A stretch of DNA of 64,000 nucleotides from contig CM075102.1 of the NCBI GenBank assembly GCA_037576195.1, positions 36,824,745-36,888,744 of the forward strand, given 5' to 3'. The notes beneath the pieces are model-generated. The model saw only the letters and a list, made by a program, of their open reading frames with translations, had not been told where the DNA came from and searched no databases. Made by a program: the position numbers and the translations under genes. Shown piece after piece: positions 47,366 through 59,170 of the stretch. Source of the DNA: Phytoseiulus persimilis (lineage: Eukaryota; Arthropoda; Arachnida; Mesostigmata; Phytoseiidae). Numbering within the stretch: the first letter of the stretch is position 1; each line of letters opens with the position of its first letter.

Positions 47366-47559
47366 CGATCAGGCTGGGAACTGGCGGGTACACACGCATT
47401 CGCGAGTGCGTAGTCCCTGTTAGCGGTAGGGATTTTGGAGTTTTGGAAGCACTGATTTGTTCGGACTCATCCTGCGTTACTCTCCTGACGCCGTGTTTCG
47501 GCACCCTCTAGAGCGGTTCGCCGGATCCCACCCGTGTTGGGAATAGTGTGTGGAAACAG

Positions 47560-48270
47560 GTTATGCTTCGAACAGGTTATCCAGTGGTCTGCCGGTCGAA
47601 AGATATGCTTCGAAAGGCGGAATGAACTTTTTCGCCGTCTCGAAGAAGGATAGAACCCCGTTTCCGTCTTGGACAAACGACGTCGTAAAAGAAGCGTATT
47701 TTTCCAGCTCTCAGGAAAAGACGAATCCGCCAGAATGGCTCGAGAGTATGCCGAGCCGTGGCTTCCGGAAGGAAACGCTACATGACCTCACTCGGACCTG
47801 TGTTTTCTTGAAAATTGGTCCCAAAACTCCTATTTTCACCCGCAACCGGAACTGTAGTTTTTTTTCCGATGTTTTGCGTGTTAGTATCGGTGGGTCGCCT
47901 GAAGCGAGCTCATTCGAATGCAACTCGAATTAACGCCTCGAACCGGTCCACGCGCCAACAGAACTGTTCTACCTGACCGTATACGGCGCCGAGGACGATC
48001 GACGCGCAAACCTGCCCGCTCCCAGCATGTCGTAGCTGTAGCCGTGTTGGCGTCAACACTGAGGGCAACAGCCGCAGCGAATCACTACAGACCCGAGACA
48101 ACGAGATTAATCAATCCATTCCTGCGACAGAATATAGTTAAGAGTAGCGAGTCTAGACGAACGAAGTTCTTAATTCCCGCACACACCTCAGGGAGATCCT
48201 CGTGACGACTGAAAGATCCGATTCGCACTCTAGAATCAATTCGAGCTTCCGTCCATACATCGGCGTGGAC
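47560..48270. other. No gene recognised
   Basis: A 127-codon plus frame (47550-47933) and smaller minus frames occur without known relatives. Confidence 0.3.
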
Positions 48271-48272
48271 AG

Positions 48273-48785
48273 TTAGGATCTTCTCGAACGGGGTACATCG
48301 TCTGAGAGAAATGGATTTTCCACCTGGGGAGATCGCGTAGAACAACAAAAGCATTCGGAAGAGTCGGCTTTTGAATGCGCAATAAGAAATTCTTTCAATA
48401 TGAGATTTTCACACGATTCCGAGGCGGGCAGATTTCCCAAAACTTTCTGATGAAGGAGATGGTTCGGCTGATTTTGTGAAGCGTCGGGATCACAAAGATG
48501 TACCAGTATTTTCGAACAGATAGTAGCTACGTTGACAAAAAAACACTGTAATTCAACGTCGGTTTCATTGAACGAATGATTGCCCTTTCGTTTTTTTACA
48601 GAAAATCGACAGCTTTTCGAACAGCAGTCACTCGACGACATCTCCGAAAACACAAAACTGAGTGCTCTGAGTGCTTTAGATTGTGGATAGTTGCCATCAT
48701 TCAACAACATCCCTCTACCATAAATATGTGTACGTAGAGCGATGTGGCCACTCAAATATCTCGGTAACTGAAAATCAGAAACCAA
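48273..48785 (-). CDS. Hypothetical 170-residue open frame, Cys-rich
   Basis: An uninterrupted frame of 170 codons in AT-richer sequence, where chance frames should be short. The product is Ser- and Cys-rich (SSSDCCSKSCRFSVKKRKG, HLCDP, SECFCCSTRS) with no signal peptide or recognised domain. It may be a transposon-derived fragment, since decayed elements lie nearby, or an unspliced exon. I cannot name it. Confidence 0.3.
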   Translation of the reverse strand: MVSDFQLPRYLSGHIALRTHIYGRGMLLNDGNYPQSKALRALSFVFSEMSSSDCCSKSCRFSVKKRKGNHSFNETDVELQCFFVNVATICSKILVHLCDPDASQNQPNHLLHQKVLGNLPASESCENLILKEFLIAHSKADSSECFCCSTRSPQVENPFLSDDVPRSRRS

Positions 48786-48789
48786 GAAA

Positions 48790-49455
48790 ATTGGACGGTC
48801 TCGAGTCCTAGAGATCCTCGATGCTTTTTACAGGTTCGAATCGGGGCCCTTTTCTCCGACAAGAGTTCTGAAGGTATTTTCAAGGTAGCTCTAGCCGCTA
48901 TCCTGACCACGTCGAAAGAAAGTATCGCTCAGGTTAAGGGAACACCACACCATCGGTAGGAATTTTCGTCTTTGTCGGGCATAAAATGAGGTATGTACCC
49001 ACTGATCGTAGTTCAATATGGCTCGATCATCACCGTCCCAGGAAGCTGAATCAGGGAGCATAAAGGACGACGAAAAATTATTCTCCCATCCCATGATCAC
49101 AGGACTATCTCATGAATTGGTGACCATACAAGTTAGCCTCGTTAACAGAAAAATTACCTCGTAGTCTAAACGTTTCGATGTTCAGTCATTGGAGCAGTTC
49201 AGCCCACGAGGATCAGAATCAATATGCACTGATTTCTCAACGAAGGCGTCCGTGGTGGTGAGCACGGAGCACGCGTGTTTGCCTAGCAACGCAGCATGAT
49301 TCACCTGGTAGATATCACGCGAATAGATAATTGGTCTCCCTCATGGGAGCCAAAGTTTATGTTTCTCGCAAAATATAGCGATACAATCACAAGGGAGGAA
49401 TCCAAGTCGAAGTTCCGATGATGGAACAAGTCTGATTCCTGCATCTACAAAGCTC
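48790..49455. other. Intergenic stretch 3' of the ABHD-type gene
   Basis: It contains the presumed 3' untranslated region of the hydrolase. No canonical minus-strand poly(A) signal was found close to the stop codon. Confidence 0.35.
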
Positions 49456-49459
49456 TACT

Positions 49460-52400
49460 TTAGTTTTCGCCTATCTCCGAGAGGGCTTTGAGAACCGTTT
49501 TGTTGAATTCCAAAGGCTTCTCGAGATGGATGGTGTGACCGGCTCCTTCGATCACCTTCGAAATGAGCAGAGACAAGCGTTAACCTACTGAGCTTTCGAC
49601 GAACGCAAAGGACAACCGACCTAGAGCCATTGGCTGATGGAAAATCACTCCACTTACGTAGACCTTCGTGTTATCTTCTCCCCGCTGGCGTTGTAGCGTC
49701 GCGCTCGGCGTTCTGGGGAGGAATGTTTGAGCACCGTGGATGAACGTCACTTTGACGTCTTTCGAGAGCTCAGGCATACGATTACCCAAGGGGTACTTGG
49801 TGAAGCCGAATTTCTCACAAATGTTGCGGAAGAACTCTTCACCGCTGCAACATTCGAAAGGTCGGATCGAGAATCGATGCAAACCGTTTTCGTCCTCTTC
49901 GAAGAATGTCTTTCTGGGATAGTGCAGTGACTACGAGCCAAAAAACTTACGTGGGGCGCCTAACGTTGCAGTGGTAAAGATAGTCCGGTATTGTGTCCGG
50001 AGCCTCAGGGAAATAGTCCCGCATGTACGGGTGTCGCCGACCCAGGAGCTTCTTCAGCATATTCGGCCCTGAAACATATCGACGTATGGCTAAATGACGA
50101 ATTCACGTCTATTGGGGAGTCAAGATGACCGTCGAAGGGCTTACCATATGGCCCAGCAGCTCGGAAAGTTGACATCACGTTCAAGTGCGACAGCAGCCCG
50201 AGAACTGTTTTCGTCCACAGAGGATACTTGCTCCTCTTTTCAGCATCGTACTCGGAGAATCCCCACGGATCTTCGAGGATCAAATGTCTGATTTTCGATG
50301 GATGTCTCAAGGCGTAAGCCGAAGAGACGAAACCGCCGAGTGAATGTCCCAGAAGAACCATTCGCTCGAGCTTCATTTTCTGTCTCCACATTTCAATCGC
50401 TGAAAGACGGTTTTCGCATATTAGTTTGGTACTTTCAATAATCGAGTTCGCCAGCTGCTCCAAAGCTAGGGAATCGGATTCGGGTAACCAACGAAGAAAT
50501 ACTCACAATCGACCATCTCTTTCTCAGCTTCCATGGCGTCGGAGCTCAGTCGCGCTCTGGAGCTCAAGCCGAAGCCGAGCATATCAATCGCGTAAACGTC
50601 GCGTTTCTCTGATAATGCATCGAGATTCGGCGCGAAAATGCCTCCGCCGCAGCCGAAGCCATGTACGAGGACAAGGGGTGTGTTTTTCGTTTCTTCCTCA
50701 CTCGATGAAACCTGCCAAATGTCGAATGCGATCTCATGAATCGTGAATGAAGTCCTTTCACGGAGTCATATCTGAGCTAGATATTCCATGGGAGCTAGAA
50801 TGCTGCTGTCGAAAGCCTCCGGAAACCGTCGAGTCTGTTCCAGTGACGGTAACGACGCCATCAATGAGTAACAAGTCGCCGTTTGGACTGGACATGGGCG
50901 TCGAGAACGAGCGGGGCGATTTCGTCGTTGAAACTTCTCCAAAAGGCGATCAATATGCGCTGACCGATGGACTTCGAGTTTCGGACTTCGAAGAGACACG
51001 TTGTAGGCCATGGTCGGACCTCGGAAGCTCCGTGGTTTCCGAAATCGTTTGAGAGTTTTCTCAGGCAGGGGAACATCCCTGAGAACCCCCAGATCAGAAG
51101 GAAGTCGGACTCCATGCACACGACCCATTTACCTCCGACCCTGGAATCCCCCACAGACGATGAATCTATTGTTCTCCATAGGTCCCATGTTGAGAGAGAA
51201 CTTGAGAAACAACGAGACCCGAACGACTCCTCAAGGTCTGATGCTCATCATTGACTTCCACGAGAGCTGAGCTCAAATATATCGGGAACCATGTCCTCTA
51301 GGAGGATGATCCAAGAGACCTCCTCCACATGAAGTTCGACGATCTGATGATCTGAAGAATCTCGAGGAGGGCTCTCATTGGGAATGAGGGCGTCTTTTGA
51401 TAGGTCTCAGGAACTTGGGAATTCGCAAGCTCCAGACCGAGTCTTATAAGTGCGTTTTCGGATTCCGGAAGGGATGATCCATGATGCTTCCCATGAACGC
51501 GTGATTTTTGACTGAAACACGGGAGTCCGACTGCTGCAACATTCTGGAGATTTTACGAAGCTCCCGAGAGGCCGGCCTTAGAGGAGCTTTCCACAGCTTT
51601 CACGCGAAATGATCATTCAGTCAACTGCAATCCAAGAACCGCTTGCGCCACGAGACATGTATGATTCATCAAGGAAATGCGTTATCACCTTGATCGTGTG
51701 AATTTTGCAGTTCTCCACGTCACCAATGCTGCCGATCTCGATGTCCTGAACTTCATAGGGCTTCTCAGGCACTGCAGAAACAAAGTAGTTTCAGTCTTCG
51801 TTCGATGCTGCAGTCACCGAATTCCTCTAAAAATTATTGAGACCGCGGTGTTTGGATGAGGAAGCAGAATCGTGAAATGACCGGTTTCTCGATGGGAGTT
51901 TACTTTCGCTGCTCATTGTGTCAGATTGAAATCCCGGACCAAAACACTCGGAGAGAAATCCAGTCAAAGAAGCCGTGAGAGTCTTGCCACTGCTCGAAGC
52001 TCCAGGAGATCGAAAGAAATGTTTGATCAGTTGGAATTGAGCGGGAATCAGCTGGCTGCCTAGGAACTCTACTTTCCTTGAGTTTCTTTGGTTCGAGTGA
52101 GCATTGCGAAGAGGACCCGTCTGCCTATCATCCGACGGGGAGAAAAAACTTGAATTGAGTCACACTCATGAGACTGATCGTCCGACGAGCAGAACAAACG
52201 ACAATCAAAAGGGACGGCAGATCTAGGCGTAATCCAATTGACTCATGCTGTCAAGGCCGTCGGGATCTGTGAAACTACGTTGGAAGAGAATCCCAGAGCT
52301 TCGTGTGAAACGTTACGTCATGCCAGGGCTTCGCTTCGTTGACCTTGACCTTCGCGAACTGGTTAATGGATCATCCATATACAGAAAATGATGTCTGACA

Positions 52401-52613
52401 AAGTCTCCCAGGGAGCAGTCAACTCGACGTTGTTTGGCGGAGACGGTGGCTGCGATTCGCGCGCCGATCGGGTCAGTTAGAACACACCAAACCATAAACC
52501 GATAAGCACTGGAATGATTCGGGAAATTCAGAGCGATACTCACATGCGAGGACTCTCCTCTCAGCCTCGAGGAGCTGGGTTTTCGACGACGGCACCCAGC
52601 GGAGCCAAGTCAT
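49460..52613 (-). CDS. Alpha/beta hydrolase of the ABHD4/ABHD5 (CGI-58) family
   Basis: Relatives act on N-acyl phospholipids (ABHD4) or activate triglyceride lipase at lipid droplets (ABHD5). Exons in order are 52613-52540, 50754-50507, 50465-50433, 50399-50145, 50068-49951, 49913-49658 and 49555-49460. All phases match, giving 359 residues, close to the family's 340-350. Signatures are MTWLRWVPSSKTQLLEAE at the start, NTPLVLVHGFGCGGG, DMLGFGLSSR, LLGHSLGGF, HLILEDPWGF, AAGPYG, DYLYHCN and GAGHTIHLEKP. The nucleophile elbow keeps Ser (GHSLGG) as in ABHD4, where ABHD5 has Asn. The usual acid Asp after FIHGAQTF is not evident (FLPRT instead), and the HX4D acyltransferase motif reads HTIHLE, with Glu. 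Introns of 33, 41 and 37 bases are present. The join between the first exon and 50754 is the least certain: a stronger GTGAGT donor lies two bases away but is out of phase. Confidence 0.85.
50755..52539 (-). other. Long first intron of the ABHD-type gene
   Basis: About 1.8 kb between the N-terminal exon and the exon carrying the HGFG motif. Open frames on both strands (for example 50766-51128, minus) show no family resemblance. A small additional exon here is possible. Confidence 0.45.
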
Positions 52614-52619
52614 GATCGG

Positions 52620-55010
52620 AGCCAGAAAATAGTCTACCGGCAGAGAAACGAATCGGAGACCTGAGGCAAGAAACCAATGAGTGACTGTTGACACTGTGGT
52701 GACTCCTGAAACCATCGGGCGCACGATTTGATTGAAAAACAATGAAGTCGAGATGTCGGTCAAGTTCTCGTTGAGCTCCGCACGACTGAACAGTTCGCCC
52801 CACCGAACACAACTCAACGACACGGAGCGCCAAACACGCGCTTTCCCTTCCTCTGGAATGAGTTGCAATGGAGGGATTATGATGACATCCCAGGTAGCAC
52901 CGATTATACAGGAGATCCGTCCGAGCTCTCGGGCAATGAGCTAGGGAGCGCAAGTCATGCAGAGCCAAACCCTTGAACTGGCCGCTGTGCGCAGTGGACA
53001 GGAGTAAGCCTAGAGAGTCGACGATGAGTCGTCGGTGAGCGGTCACTCACTCACTCCCGCAGAGAGCCGAGTGAGCAACGATTTGCAGGGAATGATCAAG
53101 CATTGCCAGATTCTCAATCCTCGAACAGCTCAGGTGAGTAATCAACTTACCGATCCCAATACGTGCCCGCTGCTGGCCAAACCGACGGAACTTTGTCAAC
53201 TAGGAATGCTCCCCGCTTTTTCACCTGTTTCTCCGCAGAGGGTACGAGCAGTGTTTACTTACATAGCAGACGAAAGTGGCACTCTCGCCACCGTTTACCA
53301 TTTTCGAAGGCAGACAATTTCGACTCGATTTCAAGACAACCACCGGCGAATACACCTCCCTCAGGGGTGGGGAAAGGCAGTTGACCCTGCACAATATTAA
53401 CATGCAGCCGGGATATGAGACAGGCGGTAATCTTTGGCCACGATACTGTATACAGGCCGGTCCCCTTGGCAGCAATCACGGGGGACTCCGTCGCAGCTAG
53501 GCGTATCAAGTGTTCGCCCTCTGTTCTCGTGAGTCGTTTCTGCGCTCAATGATAGCTGCCCTTGTCGTCTGCGTATGGATTAGGGAATCCTACGACTGAA
53601 CGGAATACTGTCCGGCTAATCCCGATCGGACCCGATCGGAATCTAGGGATACCCCAACATCAGAAGGGAGGCCAGGGTGCCGGATTAGCTTTTGTCGAAG
53701 CTAGACCCAGGAGTTGATGCCTCGACGGTCGCAGATAGATGGAAACCGCGCCTGATGCTAAACAACGAAGGACTCTCCGAAATTCTCTGATGCAGGCGAA
53801 GCTACGCTCCAATACATATCGCAAGGAAGTTGAATAGTCGAGGAGAGCTTCTCCACCACCGTCAATCATTCGGCAAGTTCTCGGCCAGTGGAACGCTCGA
53901 GTGAACCACTCTTAATATTCTCCGCGAACGTTTCAAGGGGATGCGCAAGGTTGAAGATTTACGTTTCCGCATCCATCAAGAATACTTCTGATCTCGAAGC
54001 TGCTCATTGAGACATCCTGTTCATTCGAACATGTCGGTCAGATAGCTCGGGTCGGGCTCAGGGCACCGCAGACGTATTCTCATGAATTGGAATCGGGGAG
54101 CAGCTTGATCTGAGCAGCTTCATCTGAGGAGCTGACAGACAGCTTATGTCATGCAGCGATACAGGTCCGTCACTCACTGTGGTGATTACACCAGCACGCT
54201 TCTAAACATACAGAACAGAATACCATCTGACAGGCGGCTTGCGAGGGACCTAATCAAGATACGGAAACAAGGATGATGGCTCCTGTTTTGATTGGCTCGG
54301 AATAATGCTAAATCAATTCAGACCGTTGGAGCGTTCCCCTACGAGGGAGCGGGGGTTGAGGGGACCACAGGTTTCAGTGGAGCCGCGATTCTCGCGACAG
54401 TACTGCACTGCGGCTCTGGGACAGCTCGAATCATGCTAATCCCAGGAAAGAAAATATAGAGACGGCTCACCTAGTCTTCGCCGACGGGTGTGGTGATGAT
54501 CCGCTGATGGTCTGTTTCGCCAAGGACCTCGGAATCGAATAACGCAATCTCCATCAAGAATTCCGGGCGTAACGGAAGGCAACGTAGATTTTCCAGCGTT
54601 CACTGCGAGGTCGCGGCCTCTCGTATTCGGTGGAGGCAGTATTTCAGGCTATTCGAGGGAAAATATTCGAATCCTCCGATGGAGGTGACAAAAGGCTGAA
54701 GCCGCTAGGGATGATGATGCCTGCGAGCGCATCCGACTTCTAATGTATAGAACCGAAATTGGTCGCGATCTGAACCTCGAAGACCCTAGGAACTCAACTG
54801 ATTCCTCTCTTTCTCGTCGCCCAAGCTGAGGTCGGAGGAGACTCCAAGATAGTCTGTATGAGTGCTAGGGTGACCCAGGAGAGAGGGGCTTGAGCGTGCT
54901 AGAATCGCGTCGAGGCTTGTTTATGGAATCAGCCGTGAAAGACTTGATTAGAATCGGGTTCGACCAAGTTTGGCAGTACTGACCCAAGAACAAACTACGG
55001 TATCCCGCCC
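52620..55010. other. No gene recognised
   Basis: The left end should hold the promoter of the ABHD-type gene. From 53.9 to 55.0 kb even short open frames are scarce, and I see nothing to annotate. Confidence 0.4.
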
Positions 55011-55266
55011 TCCCGAATTATTGGTGAGTGCGGTAGCCTTCAACGTGTAACATCCGTCCAGAGAATATGGTTTTTTGAAGGAGGAGAGCACCACGGGGAA
55101 AGTGCATTTTCATCACCAAGAAATTTATCAATGGTATCGATCTGATGCAGCGTAGACAAGATCGTAATAATGTTGAACCTATTGAACAACGTACTGGCAT
55201 ACATAGTTCAGGCCGCAGAACATTCGTCGGCAGGGCAACAAAGACTCCACAAACACCTCCGATCGC

Positions 55267-56373
55267 TCATAGGAACCATCCAAGTGTTTTTCTCACATTA
55301 TGCTCCTCCGGCAAGCTCAGCGCCCATTTTCGGAAGCCGATGAAAATCACGCACGACATCACAACGATGACACCACCGATGGTGAACTGATCAGGGATCT
55401 CATCGAAGAAAATGACTTGCAAAATAAATACTGCAACGATGTCTACGGTTGCTCGCATAACAGAAACCGGCCCAGCTTGCTCACATCGCAGCGATAGTGT
55501 CATCATGAGTTGACCTAGAAAGCTCAGTAAGGCCAAAGCAACAAGGAGAACCCAATCGAAGCCGTTCTTCGGCGGGTCGACCGTTCCTTGGGAGAGGAAC
55601 AGCCCGGAAATGGACATGACTTCGGCTATCCAGCCGAAATTGAACATGATAACGTAAGGATCCAATTCCTTGAGCTTTCTGAGAAGAACTATGACGAGTG
55701 CAGCGAAAATACACGACAACAGCGCTGAGATGAGACCGTAGAGTCGCTCGTTGTTTTCGCCAACTAGAATCGATGTATTGTCTTCTTCCCCGAACAACAT
55801 AGGCAGCTTGCTGATGAGGGCGATGCCGACGACCATTAAGCAGCACATGAGGATTTGAGATATGGAGCAAGCCTCTTTAAGAAATACTCGAGCCAGCAAC
55901 ACGACGAACAATGGCGATGAGAATATTATCGTGGACGCGTCGCCCAGGGGTATTTTTTGGAAGGCGTAGAATCGGAACATGAGGTTCACAGTTCCCGTAA
56001 TCGCTCTCAGAAAGAGCAGCCATCGGAAGCCTGATCTCCCAAAGATGTTCTCTCCTCTGCAAACGGCTATTGGGAGCGAAAGCAAGAGTATGCCCGAGTA
56101 TCGCACGGCCGCTAGCTGCGCAACGTGCATGTAATTTAGTCGTTTCACGAATACAGAACATATCGCGAAGAGGAGCGCTGAGAGCGAGGCATAAAACAAT
56201 CCTTTCCAAAGCTCCCGCAGAGAAGCCTTTTCAGAGAGGTCGATCGTTTTCGCATCTTTCGAGTGGGTCTGGGGCTCGCCCTCGCGGCCATCGGGTGGTA
56301 TGTCCAGCGAACCATTCGGCATCACGATCGATTCGTTCGGGACGACTTCGCGGCTGACGTCAGTTGAGTGCAT
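55267..56373 (-). CDS. SLC35G1-like membrane transporter (two EamA domains), single exon
   Basis: A 368-residue multi-pass protein of the drug/metabolite transporter superfamily. Vertebrate SLC35G1 (TMEM20/POST) sits in the ER and plasma membrane and has been linked to calcium-store control and to citrate transport; the substrate here is unknown. After a polar N-terminus of about 55 residues come ten predicted membrane helices in two EamA repeats. Motifs include LRAITGTVNLMFRFYAFQKI, PLGDASTIIFSSPLFVVLLA and, in the second repeat, LRCEQAGPVSVMRATVDIVA and IFFDEIPDQFTIGGVIVV. The ATG at 56373 is chosen because it gives the full N-terminus. No intron interrupts it, in contrast to most neighbours, so it could be a retrocopy, although intronless members exist. 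It appears intact. Confidence 0.92.
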   Translation of the reverse strand: MHSTDVSREVVPNESIVMPNGSLDIPPDGREGEPQTHSKDAKTIDLSEKASLRELWKGLFYASLSALLFAICSVFVKRLNYMHVAQLAAVRYSGILLLSLPIAVCRGENIFGRSGFRWLLFLRAITGTVNLMFRFYAFQKIPLGDASTIIFSSPLFVVLLARVFLKEACSISQILMCCLMVVGIALISKLPMLFGEEDNTSILVGENNERLYGLISALLSCIFAALVIVLLRKLKELDPYVIMFNFGWIAEVMSISGLFLSQGTVDPPKNGFDWVLLVALALLSFLGQLMMTLSLRCEQAGPVSVMRATVDIVAVFILQVIFFDEIPDQFTIGGVIVVMSCVIFIGFRKWALSLPEEHNVRKTLGWFL

Positions 56374-56379
56374 TTTCGC

Positions 56380-57500
56380 TCAAGGAACCCGAGAGCTGTC
56401 CCGATGGTTCTGCCTCACAAGGAACCTTCTTAGAATCGACTCCTCGACCTGAAATGGAAGATGGAAGCCAACAGGTTTCTGTTTTGCAGAAGCACCCGGG
56501 AGAGTTCTCCGCTCGATATAGCTGAGAGAGAATGCAGACTAGCTCCCAAGCATAAAAAACTCCAGATTCAAGCAGGTGGTTCCGAGATATCGGGGGAGCT
56601 CCGCGGGCCGAATGATAGCACTAAGAATTTCATCCGACGCGACTTCCCATCGAATGAGAGGCAGGAGCTTCTCGTAGAAATGAACCAGTTCAATATGATT
56701 GAGGTTGTGCTGCATCTTCAACGAAATCAGGGGAGGAAACATCTTAGTCGTCCGATCTGTCCCGATCAAGAGAATCTAGTGCAGTCTGGGGAACACTTCC
56801 GGAACGACGAGAACTGGGTAGTTTAGGGATGTTTCAGAAACATCGTTCGTCGTCACGGGGAAGGAGACGATAGAAATTCTGAATACACCGATTCTGAGAG
56901 GCCATCCAAACCCGGAAAGTGTGGGAATAATTCATGCCGGAGTTACCAGGTTTCAGGCATCGCCTTACTTGAAACAACGGTCTCGGCTGCCGACGCGTTC
57001 CATTCGATTATTATTTTCATAGAATCGAATTGTAGGTATAAGTTCCCGGGATTGCGGAAATTATGAGGCACCTGTGACGCTCTCCAAAGCTTGGGTCAGA
57101 TATTTCAACAGCATTTCTAAGCCTGGGGAGAACGAGAGCTCACACAAGAGCTACAGCGCAGTGTGATCTTTCTTCCTTGTTCCGAAGTCTGCCACCGTGG
57201 CAGTTTCGGGTCCACCCACGTTTCGCCGCCTGACTCCGATGCATGGTCTTTCGCGCTCCTTGTGCCGGCGCGATTTCGCAGTCTCGAGTAGCTCCAGGCA
57301 GAACAGCGGTAATCAAACAGACTATAACCGCTCCGCGTGCGTCACGTTCAACACGGACGAGCCGCGGTCTGGGCTGCTCCCGGCACCAAATCTCCGCGCT
57401 ACTGGCTTTGAAATCGCTCTATGAAGTCAGAATCAAAAGTCGGCAATACGTCACTGATCTTGCGGAACATAGGACGCTTCGAGAACAGCGTACGCAGCTT
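56380..57500. other. No gene recognised
   Basis: This includes the promoter side of the SLC35G1-like gene. Small plus-strand frames at 57197-57596 may be exons linked to the candidate at 57512, but splice phases were not resolved. Confidence 0.3.
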
Positions 57501-57511
57501 AAAGCTCCACA

Positions 57512-57832
57512 AAGACCGTCTTGGATCTCGAGTCCGCAGTCTCTCTTGAGGTCTCCAATACCGCCGACAGTGTTCCGGCCGCATCTGGTGCACTGAATGT
57601 ATCTGAATACTCCGAATGCAGTACGATTGAGAGTGGTGAGAGGAGCGATGCGGAACGTTTTATGACTCAAAGAGATATGATGAATTCGAATTTCCTGAAC
57701 GAGCCCTTCTCCAACTTCGCTCAACTCATTCGACGCGTTTTCCGCGTCCCCAGCAACAACCACGTAGGGGGGCAGTGTTCTGTCAGCGATTCGAGAGAAC
57801 CAATGTGGCTCGATCGCACGGGCCTTTCCTGA
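57512..57832 (+). CDS. Candidate terminal exon of an unidentified protein
   Basis: About 106 codons with a coding-like composition: VLDLESAVSLEVSNTADSVP, an acidic Ser/Glu stretch, then NSNFLNEPFSNFAQLIRRVF and a stop after DRTGLS. There is an upstream in-frame stop just before and an AG at 57511, so it would start as a spliced exon. The minus strand is also open here for 139 codons. No family is recognised. Confidence 0.25.
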   Translation, partial: KTVLDLESAVSLEVSNTADSVPAASGALNVSEYSECSTIESGERSDAERFMTQRDMMNSNFLNEPFSNFAQLIRRVFRVPSNNHVGGQCSVSDSREPMWLDRTGLS

Positions 57833-57839
57833 CTTCACG

Positions 57840-59015
57840 CAGTATGATTTTGATCACTAACTAGAATTTCCGTCCGGAATGCGCGTGGAACACAAAAGTC
57901 ATTCGTAAAGCATCTGAACGGTTCAGTAGATCAAAGAATAGGTGATTGAATGAAAACGCCTAAAAAACTGGACCTAGATTGTATAACTTTCTAGGCTTGG
58001 CAGAGGGGGGGGTTGAAGCGTCGCCGTACTCATCCTGCTTACGCTGCTGTCATTTGTTCGACGACAGACAGCACGGAGCCATATTCATAGTTCACTTCTT
58101 ACCGATGAGTGGTTGGTGGAGCCGAAGTGATCCTCCGTAAGAAAGGCTTTTCGGTTTGCCTCGAAGGACTCGTACCTCTGCCCTGCTTTTCTGGTTCCAC
58201 TTGTTATCTAATCTGTTCAGCAGCACAAACGGAATCTTCGTCTCTGTTGTGGTTGATCTCAAAGGCACGCCCGTCTCCCGATCCTGACAGTTGTGCACTA
58301 GAGGAGCGACCCTAAAGCTGACTAGATAATGTCTGGAATTACGTGTTGTGGTCACATCTGTTGCTCAGATGCATTGGCTGCTGTGTTTCAGGAGGCAGCG
58401 ACAGATGGTGGATCTCGTTTCTGACGTTACGAAAAAATGGTCTCAGATTCCGATGAGAATATTTTTCTAGGGGCACAGCACGAAACATCAGACTTCTGGT
58501 CTTGACACACCTCCGTACTGGCGTTCCATAGAAAGAGGAAAGGGTCACAAGGTTTCTGACCTCTGGAAAGCTTCGAAAAAACACCTCTCGAGGATGAATT
58601 TTGAACCCCAGCAGTCTTCGCAATGGACTTCGCCCACATAGTAGAACTGCGGAGGATGCTCTCAGTGTGGGTGACGTTTCATCTTCTCTCGACTTTCGTT
58701 CCCTAAGACTTCCATTATCGGTTCTAGGGAGATGGTTCGTTTGGGGAGGGTACAGTGCAGGTACAGTCGCTCGAGGATCGATTTTTGACGGATTCTACGA
58801 TGCTTACATGCTTGACTTTTCAAGGCACCTGGATGGCACAGAAGGTATTTCCTGCGAAGGGGAACTCAAATAGGGGGACCTCAGATTCACAACGGGAACG
58901 GTGAGTGCGGAAACAAGGAAGAAAAATAATGAGCAAAGGTTGGAAGAGCCATAGAAACAAAATGCATTCAGGCACGAATAAGAAGGATGTGAGATTCAGC
59001 TAAAGTTTAGGGCTC
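57840..59015. other. No gene recognised
   Basis: The longest frame is 90 codons (58601-58873, plus), without relatives I know. Confidence 0.35.
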
Positions 59016-59170
59016 GCAAATACAGGGTGGTCATCGTAAGTCGGGAATTTTCTTACTCTCTCTTCTTTTGCTCATAAATCGGTGAAAAATCATCCGATTC
59101 TGGACTTTTTTTTGCTTTCGATAGGTGGAAGGATGGCGCAATCTTCCTCGAATAACGTGAATCGGTAGAA

